Shown: piece by piece, positions 1 to 9,249 of the stretch
How the letters are laid out: every line of letters starts with the position of its first letter
How positions within the stretch are numbered: the stretch's first letter is position 1
Source: Micromonospora sediminicola
GTDB taxonomy: Bacteria; Actinomycetota; Actinomycetes; Mycobacteriales; Micromonosporaceae
DNA length: 64,000 nt
Direction: 5' to 3'
Assembly (NCBI RefSeq): GCF_900089585.1
Contig: NZ_FLRH01000004.1
Coordinates: forward strand, 985,001 to 1,049,000
Program-made: the position numbers and the translations under genes
Notes under the pieces: generated by a model
What the model was told of the DNA's origin: nothing
Seen by the model: only the letters and a program-made list of their open reading frames with translations
The model's database searches: none

Positions 1-993
1 GAGGCCGAACGAGACGCCCCAGCCGGCCGCCGCGTGCCACAGCTCCCCCACCACGTGCACCAGCGCGCCGACCAGCAGCAGCGGCACCGCCACCGCCGCC
101 GGTACGCCACCCGCGGCCGCGAACAGCACGCAGGCCACCCCGATGAACGCGCCCGCCCGGCGGGCGGCCCGGCCGGCGCCGGTCAGCTCCTCGGTGCCCC
201 GCGAGGCGCGGACCTGGAAGAGCACCACCACCACGGTGTTGACCAGCAGGCAGGCGGAGACCAGCCAGCGCGGCGCGTTAGTGTGCCCGGCGATCCAGAG
301 CGGCAGGGCGATGTTGGTCAGCGAGAAGTGCATGGACATCAGCCCGTCGAGAACGGTGAAGGCCAGGAACGGCCGGTCCCGCAGGGCGATCAGCCGGGGT
401 CCGTGCGTGGGCGCCGGCACCGGCGGCACGGCCGGCAGCCGGAGCAGCACCGCCGCCGCCAGCAGGTAGGTGAGGCAGTCGAGCAGGATCAGTGTCACGT
501 ACGCGCCGCGGGTGTCGGCGGCCAGCGCGAACCCGGCCAGGACGGCGCCCACCGAGATCCCGACGTTGGTGACCGCGCGCAGGTAGGCCCGCGTGCGGAC
601 CCGCTGGTCGGCGGGGACGACGCCGGCGATCAGCGCCCCCCGCGCGCCCCGGCTGGCCGAGTCGGCGACGGCCATGAGCACGCCGACCACCAGGAACCCG
701 GCGAACGAGCGCACCGCGACCAGGGCGGCGGTGCAGCCGGCCGAGGCGATCAGCGCCGCCAGCTGGAGACCGCGCGGGCCGAGCCGGTCGGCCAGGTAGC
801 CCATCGGTGCGCTGGCCACCAGGCTGACCAGTGCGGTGAGCGTGAGCGCCACGCCGACCTGGGCCACGGTGAGCCCGACCGAGCGGGTGAGGAAGAGCGC
901 GCTGGCGGTGAGCCAGGTGCCTCGACCGACGGTGTTGATCAGCATGGACAGGGCGAGGGTCCGGGACGGCCCGGGTTCGGGTAGCAGGCGCAC
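1..993 (-). CDS. MFS transporter, 3' end outside the window
   Basis: A hydrophobic protein of at least 331 residues running off the window edge. From the GTG at 993 it reads MRLLPEPGPSRTLALSML, then repeated transmembrane segments. The loop between helices 2 and 3 reads GYLADRLGPRG, the classic major facilitator motif A (G-x-x-x-D-R-x-G-R/P-R). It is therefore likely a proton-driven efflux or uptake permease; the substrate cannot be read from sequence. It is divergent from the PadR regulator gene with 122 bp between the starts, so PadR control of this exporter is a fair inference. A shadow frame in the same region lacks these motifs. Confidence 0.85.
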   Translation of the reverse strand, partial: MRLLPEPGPSRTLALSMLINTVGRGTWLTASALFLTRSVGLTVAQVGVALTLTALVSLVASAPMGYLADRLGPRGLQLAALIASAGCTAALVAVRSFAGFLVVGVLMAVADSASRGARGALIAGVVPADQRVRTRAYLRAVTNVGISVGAVLAGFALAADTRGAYVTLILLDCLTYLLAAAVLLRLPAVPPVPAPTHGPRLIALRDRPFLAFTVLDGLMSMHFSLTNIALPLWIAGHTNAPRWLVSACLLVNTVVVVLFQVRASRGTEELTGAGRAARRAGAFIGVACVLFAAAGGVPAAVAVPLLLVGALVHVVGELWHAAAGWGVSFGL

Positions 994-1057
994 TCCGGCA
1001 CTTTAACAAGACGTACGTACGGTTTGCAGCCCCGATTTGCTTCAGCGTCTTGTCGCC

Positions 1058-1098
1058 GATGCATTGCCGATATATCGTTGATGCATCAGTGATATGAC
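1058..1098. promoter_or_regulatory. Candidate PadR operator in a divergent promoter region
   Basis: The gap between the MFS gene and the padR gene contains the palindromes CGATATATCG (1068-1077) and TGATGCATCA (1079-1088) followed by GATATGA. Clustered ATAT/ATGCAT dyads are typical PadR-family targets. Autorepression and control of the MFS gene are inferred. Confidence 0.5.
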
Positions 1099-1115
1099 GA
1101 CAGAAGGAGAGCCCG

Positions 1116-1709
1116 ATGGGTTTCCGTCGACACGCGCACACCATGCACGACGAGATGCACCGCCACGGCGGCTTCGGCTTCCCGCCCGTACCCCCGGGAC
1201 CGCCGCCGTTCCCGCCCGGACCGCACGGTCACGGGCGGGGCCGGGGTGGCCGGGGCCGCGGACGCGGCCGGCGGCCGAACGTGCGCGGCGCCGTGCTGGC
1301 GCTGCTCACCGAGCGGCCGATGCACGGCTACGAGATGATCCAGGAGATCGACTCCCGCACCGGCGGGGCCTGGCGGCCCAGCCCCGGCTCGATCTATCCG
1401 ACCCTGCAACTGCTGGAGGACGAGGGCGTCATCGCCACGGCCGCCGACTCGGACGGCGGGCGCAAGCGGTTCGCCCTCACCGAGCAGGGACAGGCCGAGG
1501 CGACCGAGGCGGCGCAGACCCCGCCCTGGGCGGAGTTCGCCGAGCAGACCGTCAACAGCTGGCACGACATCCGCGACGCCGGCGCGCAGGCCATGAACGC
1601 GTTGCGCCAGGTTATGACCACCGGCACCGACGACCAGCGCGCCCGGGCCGCCCAGGTGCTCGACGAGACCCGGCGCAAGCTGTACGCCATCCTCGCCGAG
1701 TCCGAGTGA
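1116..1709 (+). CDS. PadR family transcriptional regulator
   Basis: 197 residues. Residues ~1-50 are a His/Gly/Arg-rich low-complexity tail. Residues ~50-130 are the PadR winged helix: VRGAVLALLTERPMHGYEM, then SPGSIYPTLQLLEDEG, and a wing ending in GRKRFALTEQG. The remainder is a helical dimerisation region. AGGAGA lies 6 bases before the ATG and decides the start. PadR proteins are usually repressors released by a ligand; here the likely target is the divergent MFS transporter. The basic Gly/Arg tail is common in actinobacterial PadR proteins. Confidence 0.9.
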   Translation: MGFRRHAHTMHDEMHRHGGFGFPPVPPGPPPFPPGPHGHGRGRGGRGRGRGRRPNVRGAVLALLTERPMHGYEMIQEIDSRTGGAWRPSPGSIYPTLQLLEDEGVIATAADSDGGRKRFALTEQGQAEATEAAQTPPWAEFAEQTVNSWHDIRDAGAQAMNALRQVMTTGTDDQRARAAQVLDETRRKLYAILAESE

Positions 1710-1757
1710 ACACCGCCGCCGGGACGGCACGCCGGCCGGGCGACGACCGGCGTGCCG

Positions 1758-2576
1758 TCAGGCGCGGCGCGCGGTGACCAGCAGGTACTCCCACCGCATC
1801 ACGCCGCCCTCCAGGTGCCGGGCGGCCAGGTCGGTCAACGCGCGGTCGAGCCCGGCGGTCCGCTCCGGGTCGCCGGCGTTCGCCCGGTAGACCGCCACCG
1901 TCGGCCCGTAGTGGGTGGCGAAGAAGTCCCGGAACTGCTCCGGCGAGGCGAACCGGTTCACGACCACCGCGTCCCGTCCCAGCGTGAGCGAGGAGACCCG
2001 GTCGCCGAACAACTCCCGGACGTGGTCCTCGTCGCCCCAGAGCGGGGGCGGCTGCGCGCCCGGCGGCGGCGGGGGCGCGTACGGCCGCATGGCCGCGAAC
2101 AACTGGCCCACGAAGCCCTGCGGCGTCCAGTTGACCAGTCCGATCGTCCCGCCCGGCCGGCAGACCCGCAGCAGCTCGTCGGCGGCGACCCGGTGCCGGG
2201 GTGCGAACATCACGCCGACGCAGGAGAGCACGGCGTCGAACTCGCCGTCGGCGTACGGCAGCGCCTCGACGTCGGCCTCCTGCCAGGTCAGCGTCAATCC
2301 CTCCCGCTCGGCCGACGCCCGGCCGATCGCCAGCAGCTCCGGGGTCAGGTCGCCGGCCACCACCTCCGCCCCGGTCCGGGCCGCCGGCAGGGCCGCGTTG
2401 CCGGTGCCGGCGGCCACGTCCAGCACCCGGTCGCCCGGCCCCACCCGGGCCGCCCGGACCAGCGTCGCCCCCAACTGCGGGATCACCTGCGCGGCCACGG
2501 CGGCGTAGTCACCCAGCGCCCACATCCGGCGGTGCCCGGCCTTCACGGCCGCGTCCCGCTCCTGTTCCTCGATCAT
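1758..2576 (-). CDS. Class I SAM-dependent methyltransferase
   Basis: About 272 residues. The SAM-binding motif I reads VLDVAAGTGNAALPAA, followed by an acidic residue after strand 2 (VVAGDLTPE) and motif LPYADGEFDAVLSCVGVMF, typical of UbiE/Methyltransf_11 proteins. The ATG at 2576 is preferred to the GTG at 2591 because AGGAG lies 7 bases upstream of the ATG and would fall inside the longer version. It is divergent from the HxlR gene (130 bp between starts), so that regulator probably controls it. The methyl acceptor is unknown. Confidence 0.85.
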   Translation of the reverse strand: MIEEQERDAAVKAGHRRMWALGDYAAVAAQVIPQLGATLVRAARVGPGDRVLDVAAGTGNAALPAARTGAEVVAGDLTPELLAIGRASAEREGLTLTWQEADVEALPYADGEFDAVLSCVGVMFAPRHRVAADELLRVCRPGGTIGLVNWTPQGFVGQLFAAMRPYAPPPPPGAQPPPLWGDEDHVRELFGDRVSSLTLGRDAVVVNRFASPEQFRDFFATHYGPTVAVYRANAGDPERTAGLDRALTDLAARHLEGGVMRWEYLLVTARRA

Positions 2577-2706
2577 CGCCTCGCTCCTCACCTGTCGTCC
2601 CTGCCAGCGACGCTAGGCATCGGGCGACCCGGCCCCCAGTACGAGATCTGTACCGCTCCCGACAGGTCGCTGTCCGGGCTGCCGGGCCGGGCGTAGCGTG
2701 CCCGCC

Positions 2707-3381
2707 ATGGGGGCCTCCTACCACCAGTTCTGCCCCGTGGCGAAGGCCATGGAGCTGCTCGACGAGCGGTGGACGCTGCTCGTCGTCCGGGAGTTGGTCA
2801 GCGGCTCGGAACGCTTCAACGAGCTGCGCCGCGGCCTGCCCCGGATGTCGCCCACGCTGCTGTCCCGCCGACTGCACCAGCTCGTCCGGGCCGGCGTCGT
2901 GGAGCGGCGCGTCGAGGGCGGCGACGTGCGCTACGTCCCGACCGCCGCCGGGCGCGAGCTGCGGCCCGTGCTGGAGGCGCTCGGCGCCTGGGGCGTGCGC
3001 TGGATCGGCGAGCTGGGCGACGCCGACCTCGACCCGAAGCTGCTGCTGTGGGACATGCACCGGCACGTCGACCACGACGCGGTTCCGCCGGGGCGTACCG
3101 TCGTGCGGTTCCGCTTCCGGGACGTGCCCACGACGCAGCGCGACTGGTGGATGGTGATCGCCGCGGGCGAAGCCGACGTCTGCGACATCGACCCCGGGCA
3201 CGACGTGGCGGTGACCGTCACCGCGGACCTGGGCGCCCTGGTCCAGGTCTGGCTGGGCGACCTGGAGTGGGCCGCGGCGCTGCGCGGCGGCGCGGTGGAG
3301 GTCGCCGGACCGGAGGCGCTACGGCGCGCCGCGCCCGGCTGGTTCACCCTCTCCCCCTTCGCCGCCGTGCCCCGGCCCTGA
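2707..3381 (+). CDS. HxlR family transcriptional regulator
   Basis: 224 residues from the ATG at 2707; a GTG at 2698 is a possible longer start. The N-terminal ~100 residues are the HxlR winged helix (CPVAKAMELLDERWTLLVVRE, read as two blocks around residue 15, then GLPRMSPTLLSRRLHQL). The C-terminal ~110 residues are an extra domain resembling the SCP2-like extension found on some HxlR proteins. The sequence TAGCGT lies 9-14 bases before the ATG with no Shine-Dalgarno, suggesting a leaderless transcript. HxlR proteins often sense redox or aldehyde stress, but the cue here is unknown. Confidence 0.85.
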   Translation: MGASYHQFCPVAKAMELLDERWTLLVVRELVSGSERFNELRRGLPRMSPTLLSRRLHQLVRAGVVERRVEGGDVRYVPTAAGRELRPVLEALGAWGVRWIGELGDADLDPKLLLWDMHRHVDHDAVPPGRTVVRFRFRDVPTTQRDWWMVIAAGEADVCDIDPGHDVAVTVTADLGALVQVWLGDLEWAAALRGGAVEVAGPEALRRAAPGWFTLSPFAAVPRP

Positions 3382-3389
3382 GACGGCGC

Positions 3390-3421
3390 GTGCGGCCGCC
3401 CCCGGGAGGGGACGGCCGCAC
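3390..3421. terminator. Hairpin between convergent genes
   Basis: GTGCGGCCG (3390-3398) pairs with CGGCCGCAC (3413-3421) around a 14-base loop. It lies between the HxlR gene and ispG, which converge, so it can serve both strands. There is no U tract, as usual in actinomycetes. Confidence 0.6.
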
Positions 3422-3439
3422 GGCGACGCGGAAAGCGGG

Positions 3440-4615
3440 TCAGTGCACGGTGACCGTGGCGCCACCCGGCACCAGGTCCCGCAGCTCCTCGGGGATCTCG
3501 GCGCCCATCTCGTCGGCGATCCGCAGCGCCTCCTCGATCAGCGTCTCCACGATCTGCGCCTCCGGCACGGTCTTGACGACCTTGCCCTTGACGAAGATCT
3601 GGCCCTTGCCGTTGCCGGAGGCGACACCCAGGTCGGCCTCGCGGGCCTCGCCCGGACCGTTCACCACGCAGCCCATGACCGCGACGCGCAGCGGCACCGG
3701 CAGCCCCTCCAGGCCGGCGGTGACCTCCTCGGCGAGCTTGTAGACGTCGACCTGGGCCCGACCGCAGGACGGGCAGGAGACGATCTCCAGGCCGCGCTCG
3801 CGCAGGCCCAGCGACTCCAGGATCGCGGCGCCGACCTTGATCTCCTCGACCGGCGGGGCGGAGAGGGAGACCCGGATGGTGTCGCCGATGCCCTCGGCCA
3901 GCAGCGCGCCGAACGCCACCGCCGACTTGATCGTGCCCTGGAACGCCGGGCCGGCCTCGGTGACGCCCAGGTGCAGCGGGTAGTCGCACTTCTCGGCGAG
4001 CAGCCGGTAGGCGCGAATCATCACCACCGGGTCGTTGTGCTTGACCGAGATCTTGATGTCCCGGAAGCCGTGCTCCTCGAACAGCGAGCACTCCCAGAGC
4101 GCCGACTCGACGAGCGCCTCGGCGGTGGCCCGGCCGTACTTGGCCAGCAGGCGCTTGTCCAGCGAGCCGGCGTTCACGCCGATCCGGATCGGCACACCGG
4201 CGTCGCCGGCCGCCTTGGCGATCTCCTTGACCTTGTCGTCGAACTGCCGGATGTTGCCCGGGTTCACCCGGACCGCGGCGCAGCCGGCGTCGATCGCGGC
4301 GAAGACGTACTTCGGCTGGAAGTGGATGTCGGCGATCACCGGGATCTGCGACTTGCGCGCGATCGCCGGCAGCGCCTCGACGTCGTCCTGCGAGGGAACG
4401 GCGACCCGGACGATCTGACAGCCGGACGCGGTCAGCTCGGCGATCTGCTGGAGCGTGGCGTTGACGTCGGCGGTGAGGGTGGTGGTCATGGACTGCACCG
4501 AGACCGGCGCGCCCCCACCGACCGGCACCGAGCCGACCATGATCTGGCGGCTGGCCCGGCGCGGGGCCAGCGGCGGCGGCGGTACGGGGGGCATACCGAG
4601 ACTGACAGCGGTCAC
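3440..4615 (-). CDS. ispG: 4-hydroxy-3-methylbut-2-enyl diphosphate synthase IspG (GcpE)
   Basis: 391 residues. It catalyses the [4Fe-4S]-dependent conversion of ME-cPP to HMBPP in the MEP isoprenoid pathway in the cytosol. The N-terminal TIM-barrel shows SVQSMTTTLTADV, and the C-terminal cluster domain has CPSCG and MGCVVNGPGEA, supplying the three cluster cysteines. The GTG at 4615 is chosen because AAGGTGAG lies just upstream and homologues begin MTAVSLGMP as I recall; a GTG at 4624 directly after the rseP stop is an alternative. It follows rseP and dxr on the same strand, so two MEP enzymes are co-transcribed. Confidence 0.95.
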   Translation of the reverse strand: MTAVSLGMPPVPPPPLAPRRASRQIMVGSVPVGGGAPVSVQSMTTTLTADVNATLQQIAELTASGCQIVRVAVPSQDDVEALPAIARKSQIPVIADIHFQPKYVFAAIDAGCAAVRVNPGNIRQFDDKVKEIAKAAGDAGVPIRIGVNAGSLDKRLLAKYGRATAEALVESALWECSLFEEHGFRDIKISVKHNDPVVMIRAYRLLAEKCDYPLHLGVTEAGPAFQGTIKSAVAFGALLAEGIGDTIRVSLSAPPVEEIKVGAAILESLGLRERGLEIVSCPSCGRAQVDVYKLAEEVTAGLEGLPVPLRVAVMGCVVNGPGEAREADLGVASGNGKGQIFVKGKVVKTVPEAQIVETLIEEALRIADEMGAEIPEELRDLVPGGATVTVH

Positions 4616-4624
4616 TTCAGGCAC

Positions 4625-5872
4625 TCACCTTGAGAAGAGCGTGATCGGGTTGACGACGTCCGCGGTGACGGTCAGCAGCGTGAACACGCCACCGACCAGG
4701 ATCACCGCGTACGTGAGGGGCATGAGCTTCAGGTAGTCGACGCGCCCCGGGTCGCTGCGGCCGATCCGGGCGTAGAGCCAGGAGCGGGCGCGCTCGAACC
4801 AGGCGATGGCGATGTGGCCGCCGTCCAGCGGGAGCAGCGGGAGCAGGTTGAACACGCCGATGAAGAAGTTGAGCGACACGAAGAGCATGAAGAACACCAG
4901 CCAGGCGTTGTTCTCCACGGCCTCGCCGCCGAGCCGGCTGGCGCCGACCACGCTGATCGGGGTGTCCATGTCGCGCTCTTCACCGGTGATCGCGTTCCAG
5001 AGCGCCGGGACCTTCTGCGGGATGCGCTGCATGGCGTGCGCGGTCTGCACCGCCATGTTGCCGGTGAAGTCGGCGGTGGCGCCGAATGCGGCGACCGGGC
5101 CGTACTCCACCCGGGTGGGGGTGCTCGGCTGGAGCGCCACGCCGAGCGCGGAGACCGCCGAGGTGGCGCCCTTCGGGTCGCCCAGCGGCGGTCGCTGCAC
5201 CGCGGCCAGGTCGACCGTGGCCGTGGCGGGGGTGCCGTCGCGCAGGTAGGAGACGGTGGCGGTGCCGGGCTTGGTGCCCCGGACCACGTCGAGCATGTCG
5301 CCCCAGGTGGAGACCGGACGGCCGTTCACCGCGGTGATCCGGTCGCCGTCCTTGAGCTGGGCCTGGGCGGCCGGGCTGGCCGGGTCGCCGCTCTGGCAGG
5401 CGCGGGCCGCGTTCTCCACGACCACGCACGGGGCGATGGCGACCACCGCCGGCTCGGCCCGGAAGCCGGCCTCGGTGGTGGGGAACTTCGGGTTCGGCAG
5501 GCCGGCGGAGACCGCGATGATCCAGAGCGCCACCAGCGCGATGGCGAAGTGCATCGCGGAGCCGGCGGACATCACGATCGTCCGCTTCCACACCGGGTAG
5601 CGCCACATGGCGCGCTTCTCGTCCCCCGGCTCCACGTCGTCGTCCTGCGGCGTCATGCCGACGATCTTGCAGAAGCCGCCGAGCGGGATGCCCTTGACGC
5701 CGTACTCCGTCTCGCCCCGCTTGAACGACCAGAGCGTCGGGCCGAAGCCGACGAAGTAGCGGGTGACCTTCATCCCGAACGCCTTGGCGGTCAGCATGTG
5801 CCCCGCCTCGTGCAGGCTCACCGAGATGAGGATCGCCAGGGCGAACAGCACCACCCCGAGCAGATAGCTCAT
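4625..5872 (-). CDS. rseP: Site-2 zinc metalloprotease, RseP/Rip1 family
   Basis: 415 residues. An intramembrane M50 protease that cleaves membrane-anchored anti-sigma factors or signal peptides. The first helix carries HEAGH (zinc ligands and catalytic Glu); the C-terminal helix carries NLLPLLPLDGGH with the third ligand Asp. A PDZ domain lies between (around LKDGDRITAVNGRPV). AAGGAG is 7 bases before the ATG, and the ATG overlaps the dxr stop by ATGA, so translation is coupled. The dxr-rseP-ispG order is conserved in actinobacteria. Confidence 0.95.
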   Translation of the reverse strand: MSYLLGVVLFALAILISVSLHEAGHMLTAKAFGMKVTRYFVGFGPTLWSFKRGETEYGVKGIPLGGFCKIVGMTPQDDDVEPGDEKRAMWRYPVWKRTIVMSAGSAMHFAIALVALWIIAVSAGLPNPKFPTTEAGFRAEPAVVAIAPCVVVENAARACQSGDPASPAAQAQLKDGDRITAVNGRPVSTWGDMLDVVRGTKPGTATVSYLRDGTPATATVDLAAVQRPPLGDPKGATSAVSALGVALQPSTPTRVEYGPVAAFGATADFTGNMAVQTAHAMQRIPQKVPALWNAITGEERDMDTPISVVGASRLGGEAVENNAWLVFFMLFVSLNFFIGVFNLLPLLPLDGGHIAIAWFERARSWLYARIGRSDPGRVDYLKLMPLTYAVILVGGVFTLLTVTADVVNPITLFSR

Positions 5873-7083
5873 CGAGCTCCTTCCACCGACCCGACGATGA
5901 TCTCCTGGGCGTGCGCCCGTGCCCACGACTCGGCGGCGAGCACGTCCTCGACGGTACCTGGTTCGTCGAAGTCGGGAGCGTCCTCCAGCACCCGCTGGAG
6001 GGTGTCGACGATGCCGAGGAAGGGCAGCCGCCCGGCCACGAACGCCGCCACGCACTCCTCGTTCGCCGCGTTGTAGATCGCCGGCCGGCACCGCCCGGCC
6101 TCGCCGGCCGCCTTGGCCAGCGCGACCGCCGGGAACGCGGTGTCGTCGAGCGGGAAGAACTCCCAGGTGTGCGCCGAGGTCCAGTCGACCGCCGCGGCGG
6201 CCCCGGGGACCCGGTCCGGCCAGCCGATCCCGAGCGCGATGGGCAGCCGCATGTCCGGCGGGCTGGCCTGGGCGAGGGTGGAGCCGTCGACGAACTCGAC
6301 CATCGAGTGGATCACCGACTGCGGGTGGACCATGACCGTGATGTCGGCGTACGGCACGTCGAACAGCTCGTGCGCCTCGATCACCTCCAGCGCCTTGTTG
6401 ACCATCGTGGCCGAGTTGATCGTCACGACCGGCCCCATGTTCCAGGTCGGGTGCGCGAGGGCCTGCTCCGGTGTGACCTGGGTCAACTCGTCGCGCCGCC
6501 GGCCCCGGAACGGGCCGCCGCTGGCGGTGACCACCAGCCGCCGCACCTCGTCGCGGGCACCGCCGCGCAGGCACTGGGCCAGCGCCGAGTGCTCCGAGTC
6601 GACGGGCACGATCTGCTCCGGGCGCGTCACCGCGGCCCGCACCAGCGAACCACCGGCGACCAGGGACTCCTTGTTGGCCAGCGCGAGGGTGCGCCCGGCG
6701 CGCAGCGCGGCCAGGGTCGGCGCGAGCCCGAGCGAGCCGACCACGCCGTTGAGCACCACGTCGCACGGCCACTGCGCCAGCTCGGTCATCGCGTCCGGAC
6801 CGGCCACGATCTTGGGCAGCTTGAAGTCGCCGGTGGCCCAGCCGCGCCGGCTCGCCTCGGCGTAGAACGCCAACTGGAGGTCCTGCGCGGTGGAGGCGCG
6901 GGCCACGCCGACCGCCTCCACGCCCAGCTCCAGCGCCTGGGTCGCGAGCAGCTCCACGTTGCCGCCGCCGGCGCCGAGCGCGACCACCCGGAACCGGTCC
7001 GGGTTGCGCTTGACGATGTCGATGGCCTGGGTGCCGATGGAGCCGGTCGAGCCGAGCAGCACGAGGTCTCGGGGAGTGGTCAC
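5869..7083 (-). CDS. dxr: 1-deoxy-D-xylulose-5-phosphate reductoisomerase
   Basis: 404 residues. It converts DXP to MEP with NADPH, the first committed MEP-pathway step and the target of fosmidomycin. The nucleotide-binding loop GSTGSIGTQAID is at residues ~10-21, the substrate loop LANKESLVAGG lies near 125, the metal/substrate region reads VDSEHSA, and NMGPVVTINSATMVNKALE follows in two blocks. The GTG at 7083 starts VTTPRDLVLLGSTG; the longer reading to 7134 adds a tail with no family similarity. The stop overlaps the rseP start by 4 bases. Confidence 0.95.
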   Translation of the reverse strand: MTTPRDLVLLGSTGSIGTQAIDIVKRNPDRFRVVALGAGGGNVELLATQALELGVEAVGVARASTAQDLQLAFYAEASRRGWATGDFKLPKIVAGPDAMTELAQWPCDVVLNGVVGSLGLAPTLAALRAGRTLALANKESLVAGGSLVRAAVTRPEQIVPVDSEHSALAQCLRGGARDEVRRLVVTASGGPFRGRRRDELTQVTPEQALAHPTWNMGPVVTINSATMVNKALEVIEAHELFDVPYADITVMVHPQSVIHSMVEFVDGSTLAQASPPDMRLPIALGIGWPDRVPGAAAAVDWTSAHTWEFFPLDDTAFPAVALAKAAGEAGRCRPAIYNAANEECVAAFVAGRLPFLGIVDTLQRVLEDAPDFDEPGTVEDVLAAESWARAHAQEIIVGSVEGAR

Positions 7084-7212
7084 CCACCCATTGTTCCCCA
7101 GCGCCTCACCCGTCCCGCCCCGGCGTCCCCCCACTGCTTGATCGACTCCGCTTCCCCGAGGTGGCGCCCTCCCGGCCCGACCGATGCCGCCACCTCGCCG
7201 AACCGGTGTGGA

Positions 7213-7851
7213 TCACACCGAGGTCCCGGACCCGGGGGCCTCCTCGTCGAGCAGGTCGGCCGGATCGACGCTGAAGTCGAACGGCTGCCGCATCACGAAC
7301 GTGGTTCCCGCAGCCGCGGCGGACAGCGGCCGGTACTCACCGTCGACCAGCTCGTAGAGCGCGAGCGCCGGCACCCGGTTACGCAGGTCGACCCGGAGGA
7401 AATACGGCACGCCGGCGGCGGCGTACTCCCGCGGCCGGTCGATCACGTCCTTGCGCCGGTTGCCGGGCGACACGATCTCGCCGAGGAGGACGGCCTCACC
7501 GATGTCGACCGCGGACCGGCCGCCGCCCGAGGAGCGGAGCACGGCGATGTCAGGGATGAACATGTCCTTGCCGCAGACCAGGTTGATCTCCGGATAGACC
7601 CAGAGTCCCTCCCGGCGGGCGGCCCGGTGCAGGAGGTAGGGCAATTCGCGTTCGACCGACTGGTGGTCGATGCCGGCATGTGGTGTCACGATCACGCTTC
7701 CGCTCAGGACCTCGACCTTCGGGCCGTTGGTCTCCGGTAGGAGATCGAGAGCGAGCTGCGCGGTCCACGGTTCGTCGTGCCAGCGGAGCACGTCGAACGA
7801 CGGCTCGGCGGGCTGCGGCGCCGGCTCGGGCGCGAATGCGGCCTGGGCCAT
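7213..7851 (-). CDS. Uma2 family (DUF820) endonuclease-fold protein
   Basis: 212 residues with the PD-(D/E)xK core of the Uma2 family: LLPETNGPKVEVLSGSV, then HQSVERELPYLL, IPDIAVL, a slightly changed LLGEIVSPGNRRKDVIDR, and KxxxY-like REYAAAGVPYFLRVD. Uma2 proteins are abundant in actinomycetes and cyanobacteria; their role is unproven. AGGGGGTGAG precedes the ATG at 7851. A second Uma2 gene lies at 55653-56234. The gene is separated from dxr by about 130 bp and appears monocistronic. Confidence 0.85.
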   Translation of the reverse strand: MAQAAFAPEPAPQPAEPSFDVLRWHDEPWTAQLALDLLPETNGPKVEVLSGSVIVTPHAGIDHQSVERELPYLLHRAARREGLWVYPEINLVCGKDMFIPDIAVLRSSGGGRSAVDIGEAVLLGEIVSPGNRRKDVIDRPREYAAAGVPYFLRVDLRNRVPALALYELVDGEYRPLSAAAAGTTFVMRQPFDFSVDPADLLDEEAPGSGTSV

Positions 7852-7939
7852 CGGGCTCACCCCCTCCGCGGGTAATCGTGCTACCGCCCACCCTAGCGGC
7901 GCTGCCCCGCCGAGCCCTGCTCGCACACGGTGTCCGTCG

Positions 7940-9162
7940 CTACCGAGATCCCTCAACCCGCGCGGTGAGGTGCTCCAGGTGCCCCAACGGCAGATGCGGT
8001 GGCTGCCACTCCAGGAACAGCGCGGTGGCGTCGTCGTCGAGCTGGTCCCGCTGGTAGGCGAGGACGGCGCGGACCAGCCGGCGCATCGTCTCCGGGCTGG
8101 GCAGCCGGTCGTTGAGGGCACGCTCGACGAAGTCGACCAGCCGGTCCAGCCCGAACCGTTCCCCGTCGTCGCCGCGCGCGTCGGTGATGCCGTCGGTGTA
8201 GGCGAGGACGCGGTCGCCCGGGTGCAGCGCCTCCTCGTGCACCCGGGGGCGCCTGGCCGACAGGTTGCCCAGCCCGAGCGGCAGCGCGGTCGGCCCGGGC
8301 AGCGCCCGGACGGCCTTGCCGTCGCGCAGCAGCATGGCCCCGGGGTGGCCGGCGTTGATGATCCTCAGCAGGCCGGTCCGCCGGTCCAGCTCGGCGAGCA
8401 GCGCGGTCGCGAACAGGCCGGGATGCTCGGAGCGGACCCACCGGTCGATGCTGATCGCCGTGTCGACCAGGTCGAGGCCGGTGCGCCGGGCGTTGCGGTA
8501 CGCGCTGACCACGAGCGAGGCCAGCGCGCTCGCCTTGATCCCGTGCCCGCAGGTGTCGAAGAGCCCGACGCTGAGCACATCGCCGTTGAGCGCGTAGTCG
8601 AAGATGTCCCCGCCGACGTCGTAACACGGTTCGAGAATGGCGGTGATCACCAGGTCGTCGGTCGCGAAGGTCAGCGGCGGCAGCAGCCCCCACACGGTCT
8701 CGGCGGCGACCTGCATCGGAAGGCGGCGGCGGATCCGTTCCACGACGTCGCCGTAGAGCCGGCGGTTCACCAGGACCTGGGCGACGGCGACCGCCACCTC
8801 CCAGGCCGGCCGGTCCAGCGCGGGATCGCCGGCCCCGGGCGACACGATCTCCAGCACCCCAGCCGCTCACAGCCGAGCAGCAGCGGCACCCAGAGCCGGT
8901 CCGGGTGGTCGGGGGCGCGCTGCACCTGGAGGCCGGTGAACGCCCGGCCGGCCAGCGTCGTCTCGATCGTCAGCTCGTCCCGAGGCCCGCCGGCGCCGAC
9001 CAGGGGTACGAGCGAGGACTGCGTGTAGTCGGCCAGGTAGATCACGATGTCGGTGGCCCCGATCGCGGGCGCGGCCCCGCTCACCAGGAGCGACAGCTCG
9101 TCCGGCCCACCTCGGGGGGCGTTGAGGTGCAGCCAACGCGCCGCGTCGCCACCGTCGACCAC
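7940..9162 (-). pseudogene. SpoIIE/RsbU-type PP2C phosphatase with N-terminal sensor domain, frameshifted
   Basis: Two adjoining frames make one protein. The 5' frame (from GTG 9162) encodes a GAF-like sensor ending VPLLLGCERLG and then runs into unrelated residues; the 3' frame (from about 8857) continues VLEIVSPGAGDPALDRP and encodes a PP2C_SIG phosphatase with YDVGGDIFDY, FDTCGHGIKA, NAGHPGAML, YTDGITDARG and DDATAL. The junction is in a GGGG run at about 8858-8862, where one extra G would restore the frame. It is either a real inactivating deletion or a sequencing error. The family dephosphorylates anti-sigma antagonists (partner-switching). Confidence 0.8.
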
Positions 9163-9249
9163 ACCACCACCTCCCCCCGTGTCCCCACCACCGTAGGAGG
9201 CCGGCGACGAACTGCCAACGTGCGGGCGCGGGCGAGACGAGGAACACCG

